NCBI GenBank assembly: GCA_019747095.1
Contig: JAIERG010000043.1
Span: 1 to 42,456 of the forward strand
Direction: 5' to 3'
From: Caulobacteraceae bacterium
GTDB taxonomy: Bacteria > Pseudomonadota > Alphaproteobacteria > Caulobacterales > Caulobacteraceae
DNA: 42,456 bases
In this document: in pieces, positions 25,280 through 37,722 of the stretch
How the letters are laid out: the number at the start of each line of letters is the position of its first letter
Position numbering within the stretch: the stretch's first letter is position 1
The notes under the pieces: generated by a model
The model's input: the letters and a program-made list of their open reading frames with translations, nothing else
What the model was told of the DNA's origin: nothing
Databases searched by the model: none
Translations under genes and position numbers: made by a program

Positions 25280-26011
25280 TCAGCCGACGGGCGGATCGTC
25301 CCTGAGCCAGCCCGTGATCGACAGGCGTGGAGCCCCGGCATACGGCGCAACAGGGGCCACGGAATGCCACTGGGGGGCCTTGAACAGGGTCAGCACATTG
25401 AACTGCGGGCGCAGGCCGCGCGTGATGTCGCCGCCCTCGTCGTGGAACAGAAGCTGGCCGCCCCAGTCGGTCCGCCAGTCGCGCGTCAGGCCGATGGTGT
25501 AGGCAGCGCGGCGCTCGCCCACGCCGGTGTCGTTGTGCAGCGTCAGGAAGTCGCCGGGTCGGAACAGGGTCGCCTGGGCGTCGATCTTGGTGATGCCGGT
25601 CTCGCCGGCCACGGCGGCGCAAAAGTCGCGAGCCTCGGGGCTGTTGAGCAGTTCGACGAGGGCGTGGGTGGGATGGCCGGGATCGCGGCCATTCACGAGG
25701 GCCTCGATGATCGGATAGGCAAGGTAGCTGAAGCCGAAGCCGGTACGGGCGGCCTCCATGGCGACGCGGGCCTTGGCGGCGACGCCGTCTCTGCCGATCG
25801 TCTGGAGTGTCTGAGGCGACAGCCATTCGCCGCGGCCCTGTGCATCTGAAAGCGACAGGCCCCAGGGCGTGGCGGTCTTGAGCGCGACTTCGAGGCGGTC
25901 GGCGCTGTCCGGCGTCAGAAAGTCGAAGATCTGGACCACGCCGTCGCGCCGGAACTCGCCAGCATAGTCGCGGGCGTCGAGCGTCGGGTTCAGGCGGATC
26001 AGGTCGGACAC
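25280..26011 (-). CDS. 2-oxoglutarate/Fe(II)-dependent oxygenase (prolyl hydroxylase-like)
   Basis: The 243-residue protein carries the iron-binding facial triad His159-x-Asp161 (LHNDTG) and His216 (QWHSVAPV). Arg229 (RLSITGW) is positioned to bind 2-oxoglutarate. The C-terminal end RLSITGWLRDD is typical of the Tpa1/prolyl-4-hydroxylase-like branch, whose known members hydroxylate ribosomal or translation proteins. Substrate here is unknown. The gene starts three bases after the purB stop, so it is probably the second gene of a purB transcript; there is no obvious pathway link. Confidence 0.88.
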   Translation of the reverse strand: MSDLIRLNPTLDARDYAGEFRRDGVVQIFDFLTPDSADRLEVALKTATPWGLSLSDAQGRGEWLSPQTLQTIGRDGVAAKARVAMEAARTGFGFSYLAYPIIEALVNGRDPGHPTHALVELLNSPEARDFCAAVAGETGITKIDAQATLFRPGDFLTLHNDTGVGERRAAYTIGLTRDWRTDWGGQLLFHDEGGDITRGLRPQFNVLTLFKAPQWHSVAPVAPYAGAPRLSITGWLRDDPPVG

Positions 26012-26014
26012 GGC

Positions 26015-27310
<1,296 letters not shown>

Positions 27311-27318
27311 GGGGCGGG

Positions 27319-27347
27319 GTAAAGGCGGTGCGGCCCGCCGATGTCAA
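27319..27347 (-). promoter_or_regulatory. Candidate purB promoter (near-leaderless)
   Basis: On the minus strand, TTGACA (27347-27342) is a perfect -35, followed by a 17-base spacer and CTTTAC (27324-27319), a weak -10. The start point would fall at about 27312, next to the ATG at 27310. The region also holds the start of the divergent glutathione transferase gene. Confidence 0.42.
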
Positions 27348-27376
27348 GGAAGCGCCGGGCCGGGGAGACGCCAAAC

Positions 27377-28045
27377 ATGGAACTGATCGTCGGCAACATC
27401 GCCTTTTCGACCTGGTCGCTTCGGCCGTGGCTGGTGCTGAAGCAGTGCGGGGCTGAGTTCACGCTGACCGAGATTCCGCTCTACGGCGAGGGATGGAAGG
27501 AGCGGCTGGCCGAGGTATCGCCGTCGGGCAAGGTGCCGCTGCTGAAGGTCGACGGTGAGACGATCTGGGATTCCCTGGCGATCTCGGTCTGGGCGGCAGA
27601 GCGGTATCCGCAAGCGAAGCTGTGGCCGGCGGACCCGGCGGCGCGGTGGCTTGCGCGGTCGGTGGTTTGCGAGATGCATTCCGGGTTCGGGGCGCTGCGG
27701 ACTGAGTGCGGGATGGGGCCGGATGCACAGGGCGTGATCCATACGATGGTCGGAGACGACCGCGCCGATCCGCCGGCGAGCGAGGCAGTGGCGGCAGATG
27801 TCCGGCGCCTCGTCGAGATCATGGTGACGATGCGGGACCGCTTCGGGGCGGGCGGGAAGTATCTGTTCGGACAGTGGTCGATGGCCGATGCTTTCCTGAC
27901 GCCGGTCGCCTGCCGTTTCCGGCATTACCAGATCGATCTGGCTGCGCACGGAGACGATGGGACGGCTGCGGCCTATGTGGCCGAGCTGCTTCGGCATCCG
28001 GATTTCCTCGAGTGGACGGAACTCGCGAAGGGCGGGGCTCACTAA
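27377..28045 (+). CDS. Glutathione S-transferase family protein
   Basis: About 222 residues from the ATG at 27377, preceded by CCGGGGAGA; the frame is open to 27341, but that adds no family sequence. The thioredoxin-like N-terminal domain begins LIVGNIAFSTWSLRPWL and has the cis-proline segment GKVPLL (about residues 53-58) and WDSLAISVWAAE. The helical C-terminal domain includes YLFGQWSMADAFLTPV, where the aspartate is the structural N-cap residue of the fold. It is probably a cytosolic GST of unknown substrate. It diverges from purB with a 66-base gap. Confidence 0.92.
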   Translation: MELIVGNIAFSTWSLRPWLVLKQCGAEFTLTEIPLYGEGWKERLAEVSPSGKVPLLKVDGETIWDSLAISVWAAERYPQAKLWPADPAARWLARSVVCEMHSGFGALRTECGMGPDAQGVIHTMVGDDRADPPASEAVAADVRRLVEIMVTMRDRFGAGGKYLFGQWSMADAFLTPVACRFRHYQIDLAAHGDDGTAAAYVAELLRHPDFLEWTELAKGGAH

Positions 28046-28070
28046 GGCGGCGAACGCATCATTAAGGGCG

Positions 28071-28105
28071 ACCGCGAACCTGGATTTAAGGGATCGCGGT
28101 TATCC
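28071..28105. promoter_or_regulatory. Dyad between the GST gene and the small ORF
   Basis: ACCGCGA (28071-28077) and TCGCGGT (28094-28100) form an inverted repeat with a 16-base AT-richer centre. A second small symmetry, GGAT/ATCC, overlaps the right half. It has no T run, so it is not a clear terminator. It could be an operator or a weak mRNA 3' end for the GST gene. Confidence 0.25.
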
Positions 28106-28129
28106 CTGAGGGCGAATTCGGGAACCGCC

Positions 28130-28246
28130 ATGTCCAGCGACCGCTCGCCAGAACCTGTCCGGGGCCGACCCAGCCTGATGAGCTACGGGCTCTTCATCCT
28201 GGTGGGTTGCTGCCTGTGCGCTTCCCTGGTCGGTAGTCTGCTCTAG
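28130..28246 (+). CDS. Possible 38-aa single-helix membrane protein
   Basis: An ATG-started ORF of 38 codons has a short polar N terminus (SSDRSPEPVRGRP) and a C-terminal hydrophobic helix, YGLFILVGCCLCASLVGSLL. GGGAA precedes the ATG by about five bases, a weak ribosome site. Its TAG overlaps the TAG of the converging lytic transglycosylase gene in the shared palindrome CTAG at 28243-28246. Too short for a family call. Composition and the single-helix form favour a real small protein, but chance is not excluded. Confidence 0.42.
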   Translation: MSSDRSPEPVRGRPSLMSYGLFILVGCCLCASLVGSLL

Positions 28247-29967
28247 GGGACGCCGGCCGCCGCGGTCGATGCCAGCTGGGTCTGAGGTGCCGTCTCCGCG
28301 GGGGGCGGGGCCACGTAGTCCAGATGGATCGGGATATGCCGCTGGCCTGCCACGATGGCGTCCAGGGTGTTCAGAGGTCGGCCCGATAGACGCTGATAGA
28401 TCCAGTAGGCCGCGACGACCTTTTCGACATACTCGCGCGCCTGAGGCACGTCGATCGTCTCGATCAGGAGAAGGGGATCGGGATCCGGTCCCAGCCTTTG
28501 AAGTGCCTCCAGCATGGGACGCGGACCGGCGTTGTAACTGGCCACGGCACGCAGCAGGTCGCCCTGGAACTCAGGCCGGGCGAGCATGCGGTTCACATAC
28601 TCCTGACCCAGCCGCACATTGGTCGCGGGCTGAAAGAGGCGACGGGGGTTCGAGACGAAGCCCCGGTCGCCCGTCATCTCGGCGGCGGTGGTCGGCATCA
28701 CCTGCATCATGCCGTAGGCCCCGACGGGTGAGCGGGCCTCGGCATTAAAGCCGCTCTCGCGCCGCGCGATGGCGTAAACCAGCGACCTCTCGAGGGTCCA
28801 GCCACCCTCCGGGTTGATCTCGGGCTGCGGATAGTCGGCCGCATTGATGCGCGTGGCGTCGTTGATCCCGCTGCCGCCAAGGCGGGGTGCCAGCACCCGT
28901 GCCAATCCGGTCCACAGGCGACGTGTCGCATCGCTGGCCGTGCGCAGGCCATTTCTGAGCTCATCGCGGGCGTCGCCGCGACGTCCGACCTCGTACAGCG
29001 CCACGGCACGTCGGGCGCGGGCCTCATCACGCAGGAAGGCGTCCATTTCGCGCTGATTGATCCCGACGGGCTCATCGCTCATCGCGGCCGTCTCCAGAGC
29101 GGCATAGGGCGTTGGCCCGCCGTTCAGGATGACCGGCTCCACGCCCAGCTGGCGCAGGGCGATCTGTCCATAGAAGGTCGCCGGCCAACCTGCGGCCATG
29201 CGCAGGAACTCCTGGATCCTGTCCTGACGACCCGTCTGTCCCGCGGCCCGTGCGGTCCAGTAGGCGGCTCCCGCCCGGGTCCAGGGATCCTCGGTGGGGT
29301 CGACCGCCACGCGCTCGAACGCCGAGAAGGCGCGGGCATGGTCACCGGTGCGCCAGGCCGCGAGGCCGACGGTCCACCAGTCGCCGATCTGTTCCCCGAG
29401 CGTGAGCGCGGTTCCGAGGTCGTCGCGGTTCAACGCGACCCGCGCCGCCCGCGCCGGATCAGCCTCGGAGTTGCCACCTCCGGCCGCGACCGCGTCCCAG
29501 GTGCGGGTGACGAAGCTGCCCGTCGGCCGTCGGGGCTCGGGCGCGCCATCAGGGCGGCGTCGCATGGCCAGGGCATGGGCCCGGTGGGCGTTCGGCAGGT
29601 CGGCATAGTCGTTCAGCCAGGCCGAGAGCTCCTCGAAGGTGGCCGTATGGTCGGGATGGAACAGGCGCTCGAACTCGACCTGTCCAAGCAGAACACGATC
29701 ATTGGCCTCCCGCGCAGCGTCCCTTGCGGCGTCCAGGTCGCCCCGCCGTAGGGCATCGAAGGCGTTGGTGTAGCTGAGGCGATCTGCGTCCGAGAGGGCG
29801 TTCGGGGTGATCCGCAGGGACTGCTGCTCTTCGCCCGCCACGACCGCCTCATAGGGCTCCGGCGCGGCGAGAGCGCGCTGGGGGAAAGCCGACAGGGCGA
29901 GGGCCATGATCGGGGCCGCAATGGCGAACGTCGGCGCGGTGACCGCGCGTCGGCGGAAATCGGTCAA
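28243..29967 (-). CDS. Soluble lytic murein transglycosylase
   Basis: About 574 residues from TTG 29967. That start gives a proper signal peptide (TDFRRRAVTAPTFAIAAPIM, cleavage near ALAAPEP). ATG 29907 would give a signal with no basic residues, and the open frame to 31314 is antisense to another gene. A helical superhelix of tetratricopeptide type fills residues 50-400. The C-terminal goose-lysozyme-like domain has the catalytic glutamate in ARRESGFN, then GAYGMMQVMPTTA and AVASYNAGP. It should cleave peptidoglycan glycan strands in the periplasm, forming anhydro-muramyl ends. Similar to Slt70-type enzymes. Confidence 0.9.
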   Translation of the reverse strand: MTDFRRRAVTAPTFAIAAPIMALALSAFPQRALAAPEPYEAVVAGEEQQSLRITPNALSDADRLSYTNAFDALRRGDLDAARDAAREANDRVLLGQVEFERLFHPDHTATFEELSAWLNDYADLPNAHRAHALAMRRRPDGAPEPRRPTGSFVTRTWDAVAAGGGNSEADPARAARVALNRDDLGTALTLGEQIGDWWTVGLAAWRTGDHARAFSAFERVAVDPTEDPWTRAGAAYWTARAAGQTGRQDRIQEFLRMAAGWPATFYGQIALRQLGVEPVILNGGPTPYAALETAAMSDEPVGINQREMDAFLRDEARARRAVALYEVGRRGDARDELRNGLRTASDATRRLWTGLARVLAPRLGGSGINDATRINAADYPQPEINPEGGWTLERSLVYAIARRESGFNAEARSPVGAYGMMQVMPTTAAEMTGDRGFVSNPRRLFQPATNVRLGQEYVNRMLARPEFQGDLLRAVASYNAGPRPMLEALQRLGPDPDPLLLIETIDVPQAREYVEKVVAAYWIYQRLSGRPLNTLDAIVAGQRHIPIHLDYVAPPPAETAPQTQLASTAAAGVP

Positions 29968-30156
29968 GGTGGCGGCCCCCCGTGCTGCGCGTCGCGGTCT
30001 CGATCCGGGATCGGCGCGCGCTCTGCGTTTGGTCGTCAAGCAGGGACCATGCCGATATCCGACTGACGCATCAATCGGTTCGCGGCGCGACCCTTCGACC
30101 TTGTCATCGGCGGACGGGGCGCCGATTTTGTGGCGGAACCCAACAGGAGCGTCCCC

Positions 30157-31146
<990 letters not shown>

Positions 31147-31660
31147 GCTGGACATGGGTGATCGCCCTCGCGCCGTGTTCGGCCGCGAGGGGGTCGGGGA
31201 AGCGGCGGAGCCGGGGCGATCTCGCCCGGGACCGGGGCGGGGCCGTCGCCGGCGTCCGCCCTGTGTGTGAGTTTCGGCGGGGTCGTCTCGGCTCCGCTCG
31301 ATCGGTTTTCGCAAGCTGCGCGGTCGCGGGAAGCTCCTAGCCGGGAGCGGAGGGGCCTCTTCCCCTCAGCCTTGGTTCCACCCGGTTCGTCCCGACGCCG
31401 CCTCTTAAGCCCACGACGGGCGCCGACCCCCAGAGAGCCGACGGACCCCGGGGGCTTTTGTTCCCCGGGCAATCCCGCGATCGACCCCGCCGCGCGTCCG
31501 GGTCCTGGGCCCAGGACGCCTTCCCCCCGCGACGGGACAGGGCCGATTGTAAGGGGGTTGGATATGCGGGCGCGATCAAATCGTCCCAATCGAGACGGGC
31601 ATTGGATTCATTGGGGGAATCCGGGCGAGTTTGGATGATTGAGAAAAACAGCGCGAGCGC
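31147..31660. other. Gene-free, strongly self-complementary intergenic region
   Basis: No open frame here has plausible protein sequence; the frames in both directions are low-complexity Arg/Pro/Gly. The region is rich in hairpins: CCCTCGCG/CGCGAGGG (31165-31172, 31184-31191), CCCGGGG/CCCCGGG around 31447-31470, and the perfect palindrome at 31502-31517. Long-range complements are described separately. From about 31560 to 31650 the base composition becomes more AT-rich, as a promoter region might. It lies between the convergent ends of the aldo/keto reductase and ligA. Confidence 0.5.
31275..31492. ncRNA. Candidate structured RNA, strand undecided
   Basis: The ends 31275-31285 and 31482-31492 are perfectly complementary over 11 bases. 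Immediately inside, 31324-31331 pairs with 31473-31480 (eight bases). Several local hairpins are nested within: GCTCC/GGAGC near 31332-31349, GGGG/CCCC near 31351-31366 and CCCGGGG/CCCCGGG near 31447-31470. This is the layout of a folded RNA of about 220 bases. I cannot match it to tmRNA, RNase P, SRP or 6S RNA from memory, and no terminator with a T run is seen. High GC raises the chance of accidental pairing. Confidence 0.25.
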
Positions 31661-31810
31661 TCTCCCTCCCCGGCACGGGGAGGGTGGTCGAAGCGAAGCG
31701 GAGACCGGGTGGGGGCGGCAAGGTGAGCCACACGCCGATATCGCCTGTGTATCGCCGGGCCGCCCCCACCCGGTCGCTGCGCGACCACCCTCCCCCGAGG
31801 GGGAGGGAGA
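31661..31810. repeat. Nested inverted-repeat element (REP/MITE-like) at the ligA 3' end
   Basis: The left arm (31661-31719) and right arm (31759-31810) are imperfect inverted copies around a 39-base spacer. Within each arm lies a smaller palindrome of the form CCCTCCCC...GGGGAGGG. Bases 31703-31719 and 31759-31775 pair perfectly over 17 bases. The element ends eight bases before the ligA stop (31818), so transcripts from either side would fold into a large hairpin. I recall similar CTCCCTCCCC/GGTGGTCGC-type repeats between genes in Caulobacterales and related genomes. Copies elsewhere in this genome cannot be seen from the window. Confidence 0.75.
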
Positions 31811-31817
31811 ATCGAGG

Positions 31818-34187
<2,370 letters not shown>

Positions 34188-34247
34188 TTAGCGGACGAGC
34201 CGGCCAAGCTCGCGCTAATCGGACTCCGAACCGATCAAGGAGCCTTC

Positions 34248-35213
34248 ATGTCCCGCACGCTTCGCGCCCTGTTTGTCGGCGCCGCCCTGACCGCTCTGGC
34301 CGCCTGTGCCGGCATGGAGACGGCGACGCCCGCGCCGGAGACCGTCGCGCCGGCCGCCAGCGCCGACTACACCCAGCTGATCGCCGACCTGCGCATCCTG
34401 TCAGCCGACGACATGGAGGGCCGGGATACCGGCGCCCCGGGCGGGGAACGCGCGCGGGCCTATATCGTCGGTCGGCTGGAGGCGCTGGGGGTGGCCGCGC
34501 CGCCGATGGGCCGGTTGCAGCCGTGGGAAATGCAGGGCCGCACACGCGAGGGACCGAGGACCTTCAACGGCACCAACATCCTTGCCGTCATTCCCGGAAC
34601 CCGGGCGACGGATCGCTACATCGTCATCACCGCCCACTATGACCACGTCGGGGTGAACGACGGCCAGATCTTCAACGGCGCGGACGACAATGCGTCAGGC
34701 GTGGCGACGGCGCTGGAGATCGCGGCCCGGCTGAAGGCCGCGCAGCCCGAGCACAGCGTGATCTTCGCCTTCCTGGACGGCGAGGAGCGGGGTCTGCTGG
34801 GTGCCCGTCACTTCGTCGAAGCCCCGCCGGTGCCGCTGAGCTCGATCGCGCTCAATCTGAACTTCGACATGACGGCGCGGGCCGAGACCGACATGAAGCT
34901 GTGGGTCACGGGGACCTACCAGAACCCCACGCTGCGGCCCCTTCTGGAGGGCGTGGGGACCGAGGGCGGTGTGTCGCTGGCCTTCGGCAAGGACACGCCG
35001 CAGGACACCGGCGAGAACAACTGGGTCGAGGCGTCAGACCATGCCGCCTTCTATCGGGCCGGGCTGCCGTTCCTGTATCTGGGGGTCGACTATCACCCCG
35101 ACTATCACCGGCCGTCGGATGACTTCGAGAAGGTGACGCCGGCCATCTTCGCGGCGGCGACAGAGTTGTCGTGGCGGTCGTTCCAGGCGCTGGACCGGGG
35201 CATGAGCCGGTGA
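34248..35213 (+). CDS. M28 family metallopeptidase lipoprotein
   Basis: About 321 residues from the ATG at 34248, with AAGGAG six bases upstream; the frame is open to 34050 without support. The lipobox LAAC gives lipidated Cys20. M28 zinc-site residues are visible: His130 and Asp132 (TAHYDHVG), Asp146 (GADDNASG), Glu179/Glu180 (DGEERGLLG), Asp207 (NFDM) and His in DYHRPSDD near the end. It is likely an envelope-anchored aminopeptidase. Its stop overlaps the GTG of the next lipoprotein gene. Confidence 0.92.
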   Translation: MSRTLRALFVGAALTALAACAGMETATPAPETVAPAASADYTQLIADLRILSADDMEGRDTGAPGGERARAYIVGRLEALGVAAPPMGRLQPWEMQGRTREGPRTFNGTNILAVIPGTRATDRYIVITAHYDHVGVNDGQIFNGADDNASGVATALEIAARLKAAQPEHSVIFAFLDGEERGLLGARHFVEAPPVPLSSIALNLNFDMTARAETDMKLWVTGTYQNPTLRPLLEGVGTEGGVSLAFGKDTPQDTGENNWVEASDHAAFYRAGLPFLYLGVDYHPDYHRPSDDFEKVTPAIFAAATELSWRSFQALDRGMSR

Positions 35214-35749
35214 AGGCAAGGGGCGGCCTGATGGCACTGATCGCCGCCCTGGCTCTCGCGGGATGCGATCTGTTCGAGCCGGGGACCTCCGAAAATGCGG
35301 AGCCCGGCGAGCGCTCCGTGGCTCCGGCACCGGACAGCGCGTTTCGCCATTCCCAGAGCGAGGACCTGTCTGGGTTCTATACGCCCGTCGGCGAGACTGG
35401 GGAGGGCGAGGGGCGGCTTTTGCTGGTGTTCATCGGCCAGCCGGCGGATTTCGAGGCGTGGGAGAAGGGGCCGCGCGAGGGGGGCTTTGCCCCGATCCTG
35501 CTCGAGTTCGCGGGGGGTGAGCGGGTCCTGCCGGACCGGTATGAGGTCACTGACGAGCGGGTCCGCTTCTCCGGAACCAGCGAGGACCTGGGTCGGGTAA
35601 CGCTGGAGGCGCGGCTTGACGGCGGAGCTTTGGCCCTGGCGCGGCGCAACCTTGGAACCGACGAGGAGCCCGCGATGGAGGGGACCGTGACGGTCGGCGG
35701 CCGTACCCATGGCGGGGTCAAGTTCGCCTGGTCGATGGGCGGAGGCTGA
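35210..35749 (+). CDS. Small lipoprotein of unknown family, copy 1
   Basis: The GTG at 35210 overlaps the peptidase stop (GTGA) and yields a good lipoprotein signal: basic KAR, hydrophobic core, lipobox LAGC with Cys19. The open frame to 35171 would spoil it. The mature part (about 160 residues) has FRHSQSEDLSGFYTPVGE, LEFAGGERVLPDRYEVTDERVRF and LGRVTLEARLDG. Each of these has a counterpart in the next gene (35826-36407). The pattern suggests a small beta-rich domain. I do not recognise the family. It is probably envelope-anchored and co-transcribed with the peptidase. Confidence 0.8.
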   Translation: MKARGGLMALIAALALAGCDLFEPGTSENAEPGERSVAPAPDSAFRHSQSEDLSGFYTPVGETGEGEGRLLLVFIGQPADFEAWEKGPREGGFAPILLEFAGGERVLPDRYEVTDERVRFSGTSEDLGRVTLEARLDGGALALARRNLGTDEEPAMEGTVTVGGRTHGGVKFAWSMGGG

Positions 35750-35825
35750 ACGCTGCGTCAGGAAGCGTGGCTTTACGCTTCGTCGTCGCCGTGGTCCTGT
35801 CCGCTGAACCGAGGGAGGGATTCCG

Positions 35826-36407
35826 ATGAGACAGATCGTCATGGCGGCGATGGGCGCGTTGAGCCTGACAGCGTGCGCAGGCGCATCCGAAGAACCGGCG
35901 GCGGCCCAGGCGGAACCGACGGCCGAGGCCGTGGCGGCCGAGACGGCGGCGGCCCCTGCCGCCGAAGCGGCCGCGCAGACCGCGAGTGGGTTCAGCCACA
36001 GCCAGACCCAGGAGCTGTTCGGCTACTACATGCCCGAGGGCGAGGTCGGGGCCGACGGGTTCAGCCTGATGCTGCTGCACATCGGCGGGATGTCGGACTT
36101 TGACGACTGGGAAGCCGGTCGGCGGATGACAACCTACGGTCCCGTCATGATGGAGTTCCTGCTGCCGGGCGAGGTGTCAGAGCGCGTCTTGCCCGAAAGC
36201 TATGCCGTGACGGATCGCACGGTGCGGATGACGGGCACCCATCCAGAGTACGGCCGGGTCACGCTGGACGCGCGGTTCGAAGGACCAGCGATGACGACGG
36301 CGCGGAGCAATCTGGGCGAGGGCGAGGCTCCGGTGCTGGTGGGGACGATCACGATCGGCGAGCGGAGCTGGCCGAACGTGCGGTTCATCTATTCGCCGGG
36401 CGACTGA
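35826..36407 (+). CDS. Small lipoprotein of unknown family, copy 2
   Basis: The 193-residue protein has a lipobox LTAC (Cys17) and an Ala/Glu/Pro-rich linker (about 20-52) longer than in copy 1. Its domain aligns with copy 1: FSHSQTQELFGYYMPEGE, RVLPESYAVTDRTVRM, YGRVTLDARFEG, and GTITIGER against GTVTVGGR. A GGGAGGGA site precedes the ATG. A 76-base gap separates it from copy 1, with a small hairpin, AAGCGT/ACGCTT, at 35763-35780. It is a tandem duplicate that has diverged considerably. Function unknown. Confidence 0.85.
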   Translation: MRQIVMAAMGALSLTACAGASEEPAAAQAEPTAEAVAAETAAAPAAEAAAQTASGFSHSQTQELFGYYMPEGEVGADGFSLMLLHIGGMSDFDDWEAGRRMTTYGPVMMEFLLPGEVSERVLPESYAVTDRTVRMTGTHPEYGRVTLDARFEGPAMTTARSNLGEGEAPVLVGTITIGERSWPNVRFIYSPGD

Positions 36408-36424
36408 CCCAGCGCCCAGAAGAA

Positions 36425-36452
36425 GACGGGCGGCCCGTGAGGACCGCCCGTC
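36425..36452 (-). terminator. Probable terminator of the cyclophilin gene
   Basis: A perfect nine-base stem, GACGGGCGG/CCGCCCGTC (36425-36433 with 36444-36452), starts seven bases after the cyclophilin stop. On the minus strand it is followed by TTCTTC, an imperfect T-rich tail. It may also serve the converging plus-strand gene, which lacks a T run there. Confidence 0.5.
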
Positions 36453-36458
36453 GCAGGA

Positions 36459-36920
36459 TCAGTTGACCGTCGCCTTGACGATCTTGCCCGGGTTCCGGGG
36501 CGGCTCGCCCTTGGGCAGGGCATCGACGTGTTCCATGCCCTCGATGACCTGGCCCCAGACGGTGTACTGGCGGTCCAGGAAGGTGGCGTCGTCGAAGCAG
36601 ATGAAGAACTGGCTGTTGGCGCTGTTCGGGTCGTTGGTGCGGGCCATGGAGCAGACGCCGCGCACGTGGGGCTCGGACGAGAACTCCTGCTTCAGGTTCG
36701 GCTTCTTGGAGCCCGAGGTGCCGGTGCCGGTCGGGTCGCCGCCCTGGGCCATGAAACCCGGGATGACGCGGTGGAAGACCACGCCGTCGTAGAAGCCTTC
36801 GGACGCCAGCTCGGTGATGCGGGCGACGTGGCCGGGCGCGAGATCGGGGCGCAGCTTGATGACGACGTCGCCGCCCTGGCCGTCGCCGGTGTCGAGAGTG
36901 AAGGTGAGGGTGTCGGCCAT
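36459..36920 (-). CDS. Peptidyl-prolyl cis-trans isomerase, cyclophilin type
   Basis: The 153-residue cyclophilin starts at ATG 36920, with GGAGCG six bases upstream; the open frame to 36953 is not needed. Active-site motifs are FHRVIPGFMAQGGD (with the catalytic Arg) and NSQFFICFDD; WGQVIEGMEHVD closes the fold. It has no signal peptide, so it is cytoplasmic, PpiB-like. It catalyses proline isomerisation in protein folding. It diverges from the RlmE gene by 67 bases. Confidence 0.94.
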   Translation of the reverse strand: MADTLTFTLDTGDGQGGDVVIKLRPDLAPGHVARITELASEGFYDGVVFHRVIPGFMAQGGDPTGTGTSGSKKPNLKQEFSSEPHVRGVCSMARTNDPNSANSQFFICFDDATFLDRQYTVWGQVIEGMEHVDALPKGEPPRNPGKIVKATVN

Positions 36921-36987
36921 CGGGCGCTCCGTCTTTAAAGGTGGCGGGGTCATAGCCGCATCGGGCCACGGGCGCTATGTGGGGGCG

Positions 36988-37716
36988 ATGAGCGAAGACG
37001 AAAAGCCGCCAAATCCTGAAGCGCCTGCGCGCCGCCGCATGGTGCGCCCGCCCTCGGGCGGGACGGCGGCCGGGCGCGGCACGGGCCAGAAGATCAAGAC
37101 CGCCGACAAGAAGACCATGTCGAGCCAGCAGTGGATCAAGCGCCAGCTGGCCGATCCCTGGTCGGAAAAGGCGCGGGCCGAGGGCTGGCGCAGCCGGGCC
37201 GCCTTCAAGCTGACCGAGATCGACGACCGTTTTCATCTGATCAAGCGCGGGTCGCGGGTGATCGACCTGGGTGCCGCGCCAGGCGGGTGGGTGCAGGTCT
37301 GCGTCAACCGGGGTGCCGCGGCGGTGGTGGGGGTGGACCTGCTGCCGATCGAGCCGATCCCGGGATCGACGCTGATCCAGGCGGACTTCACCGATCCGGG
37401 GGTGGACGCGCAGCTGATCGCCGAGCTGGGCGGGGCACCGGACCTCGTTTTATCCGACATGGCGCACAACACGGTGGGGCATCGCCAGACCGACCACCTG
37501 AAGATCATCGCCCTGATCGAGATCGCGGCCGACTTCGCCATCCGGACGCTGAAGCCGGGCGGTCACTTCGTGACCAAGAACTTCCAGGGCGGGGCGGCGG
37601 GAGAGGTGCTGAACGACCTGCGCGCGGCCTTCGAGGACGTGAAATACGTCAAGCCGGCCGCCAGCCGGAAGGGGTCGTCGGAGGTCTATCTGGTGGCGCT
37701 GGGGCGGAAAGGCTGA
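36988..37716 (+). CDS. rlmE: 23S rRNA 2'-O-ribose methyltransferase (RlmE/FtsJ)
   Basis: About 242 residues. The ATG at 36988 gives a basic N-terminal extension (about 50 residues, probably RNA-binding) before the methyltransferase core. SAM site: DLGAAPGGW. The KDKE tetrad is seen in RAAFKL (Lys), [10 protein letters not shown] (Asp), VTKNFQGG (Lys) and SSEVYLVA (Glu). By family it methylates U2552 of 23S rRNA. The N-terminal extension is longer than in E. coli (209 residues). Confidence 0.94.
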   Translation: MSEDEKPPNPEAPARRRMVRPPSGGTAAGRGTGQKIKTADKKTMSSQQWIKRQLADPWSEKARAEGWRSRAAFKLTEIDDRFHLIKRGSRVIDLGAAPGGWVQVCVNRGAAAVVGVDLLPIEPIPGSTLIQADFTDPGVDAQLIAELGGAPDLVLSDMAHNTVGHRQTDHLKIIALIEIAADFAIRTLKPGGHFVTKNFQGGAAGEVLNDLRAAFEDVKYVKPAASRKGSSEVYLVALGRKG

Positions 37717-37722
37717 GTTGCC

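Noticed and set aside
31331-31400. GGGTGGAACC on the minus strand as a T-box element
   Set aside because: The match is to a short core only. No specifier stem or downstream synthetase or amino-acid gene is present, and the gene order does not fit.
31502-31517. Perfect 16-base palindrome as an intrinsic terminator
   Set aside because: It has no loop bases and no adjacent T run on either strand, so it is reported only as part of the structured region.
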